Below, piece by piece: positions 1 through 7,693 of a stretch of DNA of 21,197 nucleotides. The notes under the pieces are model-generated. The model was not told the origin of the DNA, did not search any database, and saw nothing but the letters and a program-made list of their open reading frames with translations. A program made the position numbers and the translations under genes. Source of the stretch: T3Sed10-241 sp036796255 (GTDB lineage Bacteria; Bacteroidota; Bacteroidia; Flavobacteriales_D; Cryomorphaceae); the NCBI GenBank assembly GCA_036796255.1, contig DAIRDH010000056.1, positions 1-21,197 of the forward strand. The letters are read 5' to 3'. Numbering within the stretch: position 1 is the first letter of the stretch; every line of letters starts with the position of its first letter.

Positions 1-1030
1 CCTCTGTGTTTCCCCGCTCAAGGGGCAATACCACGCGCAAATTGGGATCGCCGGTATTCATATCATTACACGCACAGCTCACCGTAAGCATCATCACCTG
101 CACCGGTGCCGAAGAAATCATGATTTGGGGACCGTCGCCCAGAAAAAACGTGGTACTCTCCCCCGCCCCCAAAGTGGGCAAGACCTCACATCCAATCGTG
201 ATATCAGTGTTGTCCTCGAGCGCAACGATAATGGCGAGGTCGCCACCTGAATCCAGGGTAGGCACAAGGGGATGGTATTGTCCCCATGTATTTACGGGCA
301 TAAGCTGCTCAAAAATGTGGTTATCCGCATTGCAATCAGCAGGATACGACACTTGTTGATGGCCGGCATATGTGGCAAAGGTGGTCCCCGATTCGGTAAA
401 AACGCGGGAGCCGGTCAGGTTGCCATTGGAGCCTATAGAGATCACCTCCCCAGCGTTGAGTGTAACCTGAAACGGTACGTTGGCTGCCCCGAGTGGAGTA
501 TTGACTGAGGGAATTACGGTGACCACAGTATTGTCTTCATGGCCTATGATGTTGAACAGTGAGGGCACGTTGCTACCTGGATTTTGATGGGTAGCCACGA
601 TGTACTCGGAGCCCAAAGAAGTGACCGGTAGCACGGCCGTAACATCCGAAAACAGCATGCGGTGGTGGTAGGCATAGAGGCGGATGGTGCCTGTGGAAGT
701 GACGTGAAATGACCTTGTTTGCACCACGTTCAATTCTTCCTGGTTCAGAAACTGACCTGGAAAGCTGATCACCCCTACCTGACCTGCCGTGAGATTTATG
801 GCCTGCTGTTCAAAATAAGCGTCGGCGGGCTGGCCATAGGCAATGGTGACCTGCACATCTTCGATTGCGTGAATAGAAAAGTCGAAAGTCGGCGGCCCAT
901 TGAGGGACACATTGAGATTCTTCAGAAATGCGATTCTGAACTCCGTGCCTTCAAAATTTTGGGCTTTTGCTTCGCCAAGTGAAAATGAAAAAAACAAAGC
1001 AAGCAGGGCAAGCTGTATATTTTTAACCAA
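1..1030 (-). CDS. Secreted IgGFc-binding-domain-like protein, N-terminal part (partial)
   Basis: The minus strand is open from about 1089 to the left window edge, so only the first ~343 residues are visible and the C-terminus is missing. The frame has no ATG near its start; TTG at 1030 is the likeliest start. It gives residues LVKNIQLALLALFFSFS and then a signal peptide ending AKAQ. A more upstream TTG (about 1089) is possible. The mature part opens with GTEFRIAFLKN. It later shows LPVTSLGSEYIVATHQNP, a stretch like NIIGHEDNTVVTV, and DCNADNHIFEQLMPVNTWG. From memory, this order (G-T-E-F-W/R, L-P-V-x-x-L-G-x-E-Y, E-D-N-T-x-V-x-V, P-V-x-x-W-G) is that of the IgGFc-binding N-terminal domain found in many secreted Bacteroidota proteins. 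A type IX secretion C-terminal sorting domain would be expected beyond the window; that is inference. Role probably adhesion or another surface function; the ligand is unknown. It is divergent from valS. Confidence 0.72.
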   Translation of the reverse strand, partial: MVKNIQLALLALFFSFSLGEAKAQNFEGTEFRIAFLKNLNVSLNGPPTFDFSIHAIEDVQVTIAYGQPADAYFEQQAINLTAGQVGVISFPGQFLNQEELNVVQTRSFHVTSTGTIRLYAYHHRMLFSDVTAVLPVTSLGSEYIVATHQNPGSNVPSLFNIIGHEDNTVVTVIPSVNTPLGAANVPFQVTLNAGEVISIGSNGNLTGSRVFTESGTTFATYAGHQQVSYPADCNADNHIFEQLMPVNTWGQYHPLVPTLDSGGDLAIIVALEDNTDITIGCEVLPTLGAGESTTFFLGDGPQIMISSAPVQVMMLTVSCACNDMNTGDPNLRVVLPLERGNTE

Positions 1031-1157
1031 TGGGAAAAGTCTATTTTGACCGAAAGGTATGCTTTTATTGGCATTCTCCCGCAAGGTCAAGCCCACACTT
1101 ACCGGAGATCAATGAGGATATGGCAAGCTCACTTCTAACTTCTCATGAATTGAGCGG

Positions 1158-1188
1158 ATGATTAAATTTTGATGGGGATTTTAATCAT
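1158..1188. repeat. Inverted repeat, 9-bp arms
   Basis: ATGATTAAA (1158-1166) is followed after 13 bases by its exact reverse complement TTTAATCAT (1180-1188). It lies about 125 bp upstream of the valS -7 box and about 130 bp upstream of the minus-strand TTG start. The arms are AT-rich and no T-run follows, so an operator is as likely as a hairpin. Its function is unknown. Confidence 0.45.
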
Positions 1189-1294
1189 TACATGCAGACA
1201 CTCTAGCGTTCAGCACTTATGCCCAAACAATGGGGTCATGAGCTCTATGCAAGCCTCAAAACTCGGCTACTGCAATAGCCACCAATTAGCGCCG

Positions 1295-1322
1295 TTCTCA
1301 TTTTGCCATTTTCATACCTTTG
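1295..1322 (+). promoter_or_regulatory. Bacteroidota-type sigma-A promoter of valS
   Basis: TACCTTTG at 1315-1322 matches the Bacteroidota -7 consensus TAnnTTTG exactly and is followed by GC. TTC at 1295-1297, 17 bases further upstream, is an imperfect -33 element (consensus TTG). The predicted start, a few bases after 1322, leaves a leader of roughly 25-30 bases before the ATG at 1356. The promoter supports choosing 1356 over the in-frame ATG at 1320, which overlaps the -7 box. Confidence 0.55.
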
Positions 1323-1355
1323 CCCACTGCATGCCGATGCAATTCAAGTGATTCT

Positions 1356-3989
1356 ATGGAAATTCCCAAAATATACGACCCCTCAAGCTCCGAAGCCAAG
1401 TGGTACAGCTACTGGCTCGAGCACAAATTCTTTAAGTCAACGCCCGACAAGCGAGAGCCTTACACCATTGTAATTCCGCCGCCCAATGTGACCGGTGTGC
1501 TGCACATGGGCCACATGCTCAACAACACCATTCAGGACATCCTCGTGCGCAAAGCGCGTATGGAAGGCAAAAACGCCTGCTGGGTGCCCGGCACCGACCA
1601 CGCCTCTATAGCCACGGAAGCCAAAGTGGTGCAAAAGCTGCGCGCTGAAGGCATCAAAAAGAGCGACCTGAGCCGAGAGGATTTTCTCAAGCATGCCTGG
1701 GAATGGAAAGAAAAACACGGTGGCATCATCCTTGAGCAACTCAAGAAGCTCGGAGCCAGCTGCGATTGGGACCGCACCTCCTTTACCATGGACCCGCAAT
1801 ATTCCGAAAGTGTAATCGACACCTTCATCGACCTTTACGGAAAGGGACTGATATACCGCGGTGAGCGTATGGTAAACTGGGACCCTGCGGCACTAACCGC
1901 CGTGAGCGATGAGGAAGTGATCCACAAGGAGGTGCAAAGCGCCCTTTACCACGTGCGCTACCGCATTGCTGGCAGCGACGATACCTACGTAACCATTGCC
2001 ACCACGCGGCCCGAAACCATCCTGGGCGACACCGCCATCTGCGTGAATCCCAAAGATGAGCGCTATGCCAGCCTTGTCGGCAAAAAGGCCATCGTACCCA
2101 TGATCAACCGCGAAATACCCATCATCGCCGATGAGTATGTGGACATGGAATTCGGAACGGGCTGCCTCAAGGTGACCCCGGCGCACGATGTAAACGACTA
2201 CGACCTGGGCCAAAAGCACGGCCTCGAGACCATCGACGTGCTCAATGCCGATGGCACCATGAGCCCCGCTGCACAGCTGTATGTAGGCGAAGACCGATTT
2301 GCCGTAAGGAAAAAAATAGCTGCCGACCTCAAAGCCGCCGGACACCTGGTGAAAGAGGAGCCCTACACCAACAAGGTAGGCTACAGCGAGCGCACCGATG
2401 TGCCCATCGAGCCGCGCATCTCGCTGCAGTGGTTCGTGAAAATGGAAGACATCAGCAAGCCCGCACTCCAACATGTGATGAACGACGATGTGCAGTTTTG
2501 GCCGCCAAAATTCAAGAACTCCTACCGCAACTGGATGGAGAACGTGAAGGACTGGTGCATCTCACGGCAGCTCTGGTGGGGCCACCGCATCCCTGCATGG
2601 TACTACGGGGAGGGCGAGCACGATTACGTGATCGCCAAAACTGCCGATGAAGCTGCAATGCTTGCAAGTGAGAAGCTCGGCAGTGCCGTAGACGCGACCA
2701 AACTCAAGCAAGACGAGGACGTGCTCGATACCTGGTTCAGCTCCTGGCTCTGGCCCATTTCGGTGTTCAACGGCTTTTACAGCAAAGAAGAAGTCGACTA
2801 CTACTACCCCACCAACGACCTGGTTACCGCCCCCGAAATCATGTTTTTCTGGGTGGCGCGGATGATCATCGCCGGATACGAATACCGCGGCGAGAAGCCT
2901 TTCAAAAACGTATACTACACGGGCATCGTGCGGGATAAGCTGGGCCGCAAAATGAGCAAGTCGCTCGGCAATTCGCCCGACCCGATTGAGCTCATGAAAC
3001 AGTTTGGCGCCGATGGGGTGCGCTGCGGCATGCTGTTCAGCAGCCCTGCCGGAAATGACCTCCCATTTGACGAAAGTCTATGTGAGCAAGGCCGCAATTT
3101 TTCCAATAAAATCTGGAATGCCCTGCGCCTTGTAAAAGGCTGGACGCCCGAAAACCGGAACCAACCTGACTCGGCAGTGGTGGCCGTGAAGTGGATGGAC
3201 CAGCGCCTTGCACAAGTGATCGATGAGGTGAACGACCATTACGGCAAGTTCCGCATTTCGGATGTGCTGATGACCTGCTACAAGTTTGCCTGGAACGACT
3301 TCTGCTCCTGGTACCTCGAGGCAGTGAAGCCCGCTTTTGGTGAAAATATTGACAGCTCGACCCACGCTGCGGTGATGGGCCATTTTGAGACTTTGCTCAA
3401 GCTGCTGCACCCATTGATGCCATTTGTCACAGAAGAGATGTGGCACCTTCTTGCAGAGCGCAAGTCGCCTGTTGATGCGCTCGTTGTGGCCTCATGGCCC
3501 ACTGCCCGTGATTACAATCCCGAAGCGGTTATTGCTTTCGCAAAAGCAACCGATGTGGTGAGCCAGGTGCGCAACGTGCGCAGTGAGAACGGCATGCCAT
3601 TTAAGGAAGCTGTTGAGCTCTTTGTGCGGGGCGATGCCGAAACAGATGCGTACTTTTACCCTGTGATTCAAAAACTTGCCAACGTAAGCCGCATCGAGCG
3701 CAATGCAGAAAGTCCTGCACAGGCTTTCACTTTTGTGCTGTCGGGGGCCGAGTACGCCATCCCCATCAGTGAGGACATGGATACCGGCGATCAGGTCGAT
3801 AAGTTGAAGGCTGAGCTGGAGTACACCCGCGGATTTTTGATGTCCGTAGAGAAGAAGCTGGGCAACGAGCGATTTGTGCAAAGTGCGCCGGCACAGGTGG
3901 TGGATGTAGAGCGACAGAAGCAGAGCGATGCTTTGGCAAAAATCGCGCTCATCGAAGAGAAACTTAACGCCATGGGGGCCGCGCTGTGA
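1356..3989 (+). CDS. valS: Valine--tRNA ligase
   Basis: Class I aminoacyl-tRNA synthetase, 877 residues, the usual bacterial ValRS length. It charges tRNA-Val in the cytoplasm and hydrolyses misactivated threonine. The N-terminal catalytic half shows PPPNVTGVLHMGHML with the HIGH-type motif HMGH at residues 50-53 and WVPGTDHASIAT just after it. The CP1 editing domain carries TTRPET (216-221). CISRQLWWGHRIPAW (401-415) and the KMSKS loop (532-536) follow. An anticodon-binding domain and a C-terminal coiled-coil tail (about 800-877, Val_tRNA-synt_C type) complete the protein. I start at ATG 1356 (MEIPKIYDPS), because the 12-residue upstream extension from 1320 would overlap the -7 box and is not family-like. 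The stop overlaps the next gene's GTG, so the two are probably co-transcribed. Codon use is noticeably rich in GCC, CTC and CGC, fitting high expression. Confidence 0.97.
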   Translation: MEIPKIYDPSSSEAKWYSYWLEHKFFKSTPDKREPYTIVIPPPNVTGVLHMGHMLNNTIQDILVRKARMEGKNACWVPGTDHASIATEAKVVQKLRAEGIKKSDLSREDFLKHAWEWKEKHGGIILEQLKKLGASCDWDRTSFTMDPQYSESVIDTFIDLYGKGLIYRGERMVNWDPAALTAVSDEEVIHKEVQSALYHVRYRIAGSDDTYVTIATTRPETILGDTAICVNPKDERYASLVGKKAIVPMINREIPIIADEYVDMEFGTGCLKVTPAHDVNDYDLGQKHGLETIDVLNADGTMSPAAQLYVGEDRFAVRKKIAADLKAAGHLVKEEPYTNKVGYSERTDVPIEPRISLQWFVKMEDISKPALQHVMNDDVQFWPPKFKNSYRNWMENVKDWCISRQLWWGHRIPAWYYGEGEHDYVIAKTADEAAMLASEKLGSAVDATKLKQDEDVLDTWFSSWLWPISVFNGFYSKEEVDYYYPTNDLVTAPEIMFFWVARMIIAGYEYRGEKPFKNVYYTGIVRDKLGRKMSKSLGNSPDPIELMKQFGADGVRCGMLFSSPAGNDLPFDESLCEQGRNFSNKIWNALRLVKGWTPENRNQPDSAVVAVKWMDQRLAQVIDEVNDHYGKFRISDVLMTCYKFAWNDFCSWYLEAVKPAFGENIDSSTHAAVMGHFETLLKLLHPLMPFVTEEMWHLLAERKSPVDALVVASWPTARDYNPEAVIAFAKATDVVSQVRNVRSENGMPFKEAVELFVRGDAETDAYFYPVIQKLANVSRIERNAESPAQAFTFVLSGAEYAIPISEDMDTGDQVDKLKAELEYTRGFLMSVEKKLGNERFVQSAPAQVVDVERQKQSDALAKIALIEEKLNAMGAAL

Positions 3990-4915
3990 GATTTGGCGCC
4001 ATCGACATAGGATCCAACGCAGTGCGCTTGCTGATCGCTGACATCGTGGAGAATGAAAGCGGTCTTTACATCGAAAAAACCTCCCTGATTCGCGTGCCCG
4101 TGCGTCTCGGTGCTTCTGTGTTTGAGACGGGAATGATCAGCTCAACCAAGGCGAAGAAGCTGGCCAAAACCATGAAAGCCTACCGCTACCTCATGGATGT
4201 GTATGACATCAAGGACTTTCGCGCCTGCGCCACATCGGCCATGCGCGAGGCGAGTAATTCAGCAGAGGTGCTGAAGCGCGTCAAAGAGTTTTCGGGCATC
4301 GACATCGAGGTGATCAACGGACAGACCGAGGCCAACCTCATCCTTTCCACCTTCAAGAGCCAGCGCCTCGACCCGGCCCGCACCTACCTCTACATCGACG
4401 TGGGTGGCGGTAGCACGGAGATTACCTTGCTGAAAAATCAAAAGCGCATCCGCAGCCGCTCCTTCAAAATCGGGACGGTGCGCCTGCTCAAAAAGAAGGT
4501 GCAGCCATTTCTTTGGGACGATATGAAGCAGTGGGTCGCCAAGTTGCGGGAGAACGACATTCAGGACGAAATCACTGCGATCGGAACTGGTGGCAACATC
4601 AACCGCTATTTCAAGATGAGCGGGCATGCCTATGGCGAACTGCTACATCTGGATAAGCTCGAGGAGATGCTGGCCAGCATGAAGAAGATGACCCTGCGCG
4701 AACGCATTCTCAAAATGCGCATGCGTCCTGACCGCGCCGACGTAATCATTCCTGCGGGCGACATCTATACCACCGTGCTCAAAACCGCAGGTGTAAATTA
4801 CATCAGCGTGCCGCAAATGGGGCTTTCAGATGGTATTGCCTTGTACCTTTACAAGAAGCACCTTGCAGCTAAAAAAGCCGCAACAGCCGGAGGTCAATCC
4901 AAGACCGCGAAATAG
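3986..4915 (+). CDS. Ppx/GppA-family phosphatase (exopolyphosphatase-like)
   Basis: 309 residues, the length of the single-module (domains I-II only) Ppx/GppA proteins common in Bacteroidota. It is about half the size of E. coli PPX and lacks the C-terminal HD-like part. It belongs to the ASKHA actin-like fold. The phosphate-1 loop is AIDIGSNAVRLL (residues 5-16), the catalytic region is INGQTEAN with E115, and the phosphate-2 loop is DVGGGSTE (138-145). A later glycine-rich segment reads AIGTGGNINR. The expected activity is hydrolysis of terminal phosphates from polyphosphate or of pppGpp to ppGpp; sequence alone does not separate the two. The start is a GTG at 3986 that overlaps the valS stop (GTGA), indicating translational coupling with valS. 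A small hairpin follows at 4941-4959. Confidence 0.9.
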   Translation: MRFGAIDIGSNAVRLLIADIVENESGLYIEKTSLIRVPVRLGASVFETGMISSTKAKKLAKTMKAYRYLMDVYDIKDFRACATSAMREASNSAEVLKRVKEFSGIDIEVINGQTEANLILSTFKSQRLDPARTYLYIDVGGGSTEITLLKNQKRIRSRSFKIGTVRLLKKKVQPFLWDDMKQWVAKLRENDIQDEITAIGTGGNINRYFKMSGHAYGELLHLDKLEEMLASMKKMTLRERILKMRMRPDRADVIIPAGDIYTTVLKTAGVNYISVPQMGLSDGIALYLYKKHLAAKKAATAGGQSKTAK

Positions 4916-4940
4916 CAATATTTGTTGTCAGATTCTTGAA

Positions 4941-4959
4941 TTCAGGCCGGCAGCCTGAA
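4941..4959 (+). terminator. Hairpin downstream of the ppx-family gene
   Basis: TTCAGGC (4941-4947), loop CGGCA, then GCCTGAA (4953-4959), a perfect 7-bp GC-rich stem 26 bases after the ppx stop. There is no T-run after it, so it is at best a weak intrinsic terminator or an mRNA 3'-end stabiliser. It also lies in the 138-bp leader of the solute-binding protein gene. Confidence 0.4.
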
Positions 4960-5053
4960 GCATTCGGTAGGCAAAACAATTAACTTCGTCACAGCGAATT
5001 GCTTCAAAGCGATTTGTCTTGAATTTCTTGCCGTACATAATTTCTTTTCTGCC

Positions 5054-6040
5054 ATGAAAAAACACTTGATACTTAGCTTAATCGCCATCTGTGCGGTGCA
5101 TTTTGTTGTGCATGCACAGGTGCTCCAGCTCGCCTCTGACGTCTATCCGCCTTTTACCAATGTGGAGGGAGAAAAGGCAGTGGCACTGCGCATTGTAGAA
5201 AATGCCTTGGCGGAAAGTGGTTTTGAAACAGATTATAGCATTCTACCCTTTGCTGATGTGATGGAAGGTATAGCCAGTGGTAAATTTCACGGAAGTGCTG
5301 CCCTTTGGAAAAGCGATGAACGCGAGGCTTCCATGATCTTTTCAGATGCCTATCTGGAAAACAGGCTGATTCTTGTAGGCCGCAAAGGAAGCCAGGTTGA
5401 CCAAGTTTCTCTGGAAGAACTCGCTGGGAAAAGCGTTGGCATAGTAGCCAACTATGCATACGGAACTGAGCAGGCTGAGGCTGCAGGAGTGACTTTTGAA
5501 GAAAGTGAAAGCGACCAACGCAATTTTAGCCAATTGCTCTCAAAGCGTGTAGATTACATTCTGGTAGATGAACTGCTCATGGCCTACCTGTTCAAATACC
5601 AAATGAATGACGTGAGCAACCTGCTCTCCATTGGCAACAAGCCCATGGTGTCAAAATCTCTGCACTTTGCATTGCGCAAAGACATGCCCGGGGCTGAGCA
5701 GATTATTGATGACTTCAATACCTCCTTTCGGAAAATGGCTGCAATGGGTCAAGTCAATGAAATACTTGGATTGAGCGCAATACGCGCCGATGTGGATGGC
5801 GATGGTGAGATGGAGCTTATACTGGCGGGAGATTCCTTCGGATCGAGCAAACCTGACAATGCATTTGCACTGGCGCTGGCAGCACAGGAAGAACGAAAAT
5901 CGGGGCCGGAGAGAATATACCACCAAGGTGCGGTATATGACGACTGGGACGCTGTGCCTCAGAGTCTGAAAGGAAATGTAACCACGGTAGTTGACCCTGC
6001 CGATGCCGGCATAAAAATCAAACTTAACACTTCGAAATGA
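5054..6040 (+). CDS. Periplasmic solute-binding protein (SBP_bac_3-like) with C-terminal DxDxDG motif
   Basis: 328 residues. A signal peptide spans residues 1-21 (MKKHLILSLIAICAVHF, cleavage near VHA|Q). Residues 25-240 look like family-3 extracellular solute-binding proteins. LASDVYPPFTNVEG is the typical first strand and ligand loop, AVALRIVENAL follows, and RLILVGRKGSQV, LAGKSVGIVANYAYG and RVDYILVDELL are the expected hinge and second-lobe segments. These proteins bind polar amino acids or similar small ligands. No permease or ATPase gene lies nearby, so it may act as a sensor or an orphan binding protein. The last ~90 residues are unusual: residues 245-259 read ADVDGDGEMELILAG, a calcium-loop pattern (DxDxDG) of the FG-GAP or dockerin kind, followed by a tail I do not recognise. 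The gene stands alone, and 6131-6180 is its terminator. Confidence 0.8.
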   Translation: MKKHLILSLIAICAVHFVVHAQVLQLASDVYPPFTNVEGEKAVALRIVENALAESGFETDYSILPFADVMEGIASGKFHGSAALWKSDEREASMIFSDAYLENRLILVGRKGSQVDQVSLEELAGKSVGIVANYAYGTEQAEAAGVTFEESESDQRNFSQLLSKRVDYILVDELLMAYLFKYQMNDVSNLLSIGNKPMVSKSLHFALRKDMPGAEQIIDDFNTSFRKMAAMGQVNEILGLSAIRADVDGDGEMELILAGDSFGSSKPDNAFALALAAQEERKSGPERIYHQGAVYDDWDAVPQSLKGNVTTVVDPADAGIKIKLNTSK

Positions 6041-6094
6041 GCAACTGATAAAAGCGTGATTGGGCCCATAAACCTCCATTTCGCTTGAGGCTAG

Positions 6095-6108
6095 AGGCCG
6101 TCCGGCCT
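6095..6108. repeat. Small GC-rich hairpin
   Basis: AGGCCG (6095-6100) and CGGCCT (6103-6108) form a perfect 6-bp inverted repeat with a two-base centre, just upstream of the large terminator hairpin. On the plus strand it is followed by TACTTCATTTTTAG, a broken T-rich stretch. It may be an accessory or older terminator of the solute-binding protein gene. Confidence 0.35.
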
Positions 6109-6130
6109 ACTTCATTTTTAGTTTGTAGAA

Positions 6131-6180
6131 TTTAGGACTTAAAAAACCGAAGCAGGTGCTCCGGTCTTTTAAGTCCTAAA
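6131..6180. terminator. Long bidirectional terminator hairpin
   Basis: The arms TTTAGGACTTAAAA (6131-6144) and TTTTAAGTCCTAAA (6167-6180) are exact reverse complements. Inside them ACCG (6146-6149) pairs with CGGT (6162-6165), and AGCA (6151-6154) with TGCT (6157-6160). The 50-base element is thus one near-continuous stem with two A/C mismatches. The central GC stem flanked by A and T tracts works in both directions. It lies between two convergent genes, the solute-binding protein (stop 6040, plus) and the lipoprotein (stop 6191, minus). Confidence 0.8.
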
Positions 6181-6190
6181 TTGGATTTCA

Positions 6191-6709
6191 TTATGAGCGC
6201 TCGTTCCAGCGCTGACGAATTTTGTCATACTGCCTTTTGGTACCATCTTCAAGTTTCTCGTAGTTTTCTTCGAGCCACTCCATGCTCTCCTCTAATCCCT
6301 CCTCTACATCATCTGCAGCTTCTTCTGTTCCCTCTTCCACATTGTCAGCTGTTCGGCTAAACCAGCCTTCTGCGTTGTTCATGTGCCGCTTTGATTCAGC
6401 GCTCATTTTCTCTGAATGCATTTCGATATCCGCCTCGATTTTATCATAGCGGTCCTCGAGCTTATCCAGCCGGGTTTTCTCTTCACCCTTGGCGTTCTTC
6501 CAGGCATCATCAGCGTCAGCCCTAAGTCTCTTGTACTCTCTTTCGATTTCAGCCCAATTTTCTTGCGAACCAGCTGAAACCTCTGTTTCTACGCTGTCAA
6601 CAAATCGCTCTAATCTTTCGACTGATCTTTGGTCATCGGTGTTGCTTTGTCCATCGCATGCAACGATTAATGCTGCACCGAATAGAAGGGAAATCATTTG
6701 AGTTTTCAT
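6191..6709 (-). CDS. Acidic coiled-coil lipoprotein
   Basis: 172 residues. The N-terminus MKTQMISLLFGAALIVAC is a lipoprotein signal with lipobox IVAC and the modified cysteine at residue 18, so the protein is membrane-anchored and faces the periplasm or the cell surface. The rest is almost entirely charged heptad-rich helix. Residues 25-110 alternate Glu/Asp with Lys/Arg (for example EIEREYKRLRADADDAW). About 120-150 is a strongly acidic Glu-rich stretch containing EEGTEEAADDVEEGLEES, and the C-terminus is basic. I do not recognise a specific family with confidence; small helical lipoproteins like this often sit beside CsbD and DUF2383 genes in Bacteroidota. The upstream 255 bases (6710-6964) hold no gene, and I found no convincing sigma-A or sigma-54 promoter there. 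Its stop abuts the shared hairpin at 6131-6180. Confidence 0.8.
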   Translation of the reverse strand: MKTQMISLLFGAALIVACDGQSNTDDQRSVERLERFVDSVETEVSAGSQENWAEIEREYKRLRADADDAWKNAKGEEKTRLDKLEDRYDKIEADIEMHSEKMSAESKRHMNNAEGWFSRTADNVEEGTEEAADDVEEGLEESMEWLEENYEKLEDGTKRQYDKIRQRWNERS

Positions 6710-6964
6710 GGTTTTAGTTTTTTCTTGAATTTATCTAGTTCAGTCTCAAATCAGGTTCCACTTTCACAAAGCAAAAGGAATTGCCTCGGATTTTGAATGC
6801 ATCTTTCTAATTACTTGTGACTAACAACCGCATGGAATGAAAATAACTACTCTTCGCATATCTGCATATTGACAATATGTGTATCCAAAAATCCACAATT
6901 CCAAGTCATCAATTCTACAGAGACCTCACTGACAGCCCTATTACTGATTGTAGCCGAGGAGTCA

Positions 6965-7441
6965 TCAAGACTCAGACTTGCTCTGATCCAGTTTATCCTT
7001 CACATTCTCGTTGCGCAAGATCGGCGCTATGTCACGCAAGGTCCGTTTCGTGGCAAGGATTTTTGAGCGCTGACGCAACACTGTCGACATCACCTCATTG
7101 GGAAGCTCATTTTTATCCATCAATTTTTCATAAGCTGAGAGGGTTCGTGCTTCCATGCGCTCACATTCTTTTAGCAATGCTTTATCCTTGAAGTCTGAAA
7201 GCATCATCCTTATTTTCATAAAGCCGCGGTGCACGTCATTGAGTACCGAGGGCTTTCCTTTTACTTCAAGGCCTTTTGAAAGTAAAATTTGACGCAGTTC
7301 ATCTGCAAATTTCTTTCGTGTTTCGGCGTAGCTCAGCAGAAAGCTTTTGAAATTCTTATTCTTTACTTCCTGTGAGGCGCCAGAGTATTCTTGGTATCCT
7401 TCTAAATTTTTTGAAATCAATAGGTTAAGCTCTTCTTCCAT
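6965..7441 (-). CDS. DUF2383 / PA2169-family four-helix-bundle protein
   Basis: 158 residues, cytoplasmic and all-helical, with no signal peptide. The pattern fits the DUF2383 (PA2169-like, ferritin-like fold) family. It has an LNLLISKNLEGYQEYSGAS start (residues 5-23), a YAETRKKFADEL helix (38-49), HRGF at 71-74 and an ECERMEA helix (92-98). Acidic residues in the second and third helices are where ferritin-like proteins would bind metal, but metal binding is not established from sequence. Family members turn up repeatedly in stress-gene clusters with CsbD and DUF1328 proteins, as here. It lies downstream of the kinase gene on the same strand, separated by 252 bases (7442-7693) with no gene and only a weak -7-like box (AACCTTTG on the minus strand, 7510-7517). 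I found no GG-N10-GC sigma-54 match in that gap. Confidence 0.85.
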   Translation of the reverse strand: MEEELNLLISKNLEGYQEYSGASQEVKNKNFKSFLLSYAETRKKFADELRQILLSKGLEVKGKPSVLNDVHRGFMKIRMMLSDFKDKALLKECERMEARTLSAYEKLMDKNELPNEVMSTVLRQRSKILATKRTLRDIAPILRNENVKDKLDQSKSES

Positions 7442-7693
7442 CTGTCTTTTCTACTTTAAGTGCTCCATACATCGTTCTTATTTAAACCCGCAGGTGATCA
7501 ATCCATCAACAAAGGTTTTCTCTCAGCCACTGGGAGCGTTAAATGACCTGCCATTTAAAAACACAAAAAGAACTCCAGAAACACTACTACTTTATTAGCA
7601 ATGCATTAGGTCCGCGCGAAAGAAAATTGTGTAGAGGCAGGTCTACAAGCAAAAAGGAATTTGTTACCCGATGAAGGAGAAATACTCCATCAA

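Larger units (their letters stand above)
1031..1355. other. Divergent intergenic region, secreted protein gene / valS
   Basis: About 325 bases separate the minus-strand secreted protein gene from valS. I see no coding signal on either strand. The short frames here lack family resemblance. The region holds one inverted repeat (1158-1188) and a good -7 box for valS (1315-1322), both listed separately. I could not identify a convincing promoter for the minus-strand gene. Confidence 0.6.

Noticed and set aside
1893..2474. Open frame of 193 codons antisense to valS
   Set aside because: It is fully inside valS on the other strand, shows no family resemblance, and has the His/Val/Gly-rich composition of a shadow frame.
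6768..6785. GC-N11-CC pattern upstream of the lipoprotein gene as a sigma-54 promoter
   Set aside because: Spacing is 11 rather than 10 bases between the two elements, which sigma-54 does not tolerate.
7630..7647. Hairpin TGTAGA-6-TCTACA after the kinase gene as a terminator
   Set aside because: The stem is short and AT-rich with no T-run. It is too weak to call a terminator.
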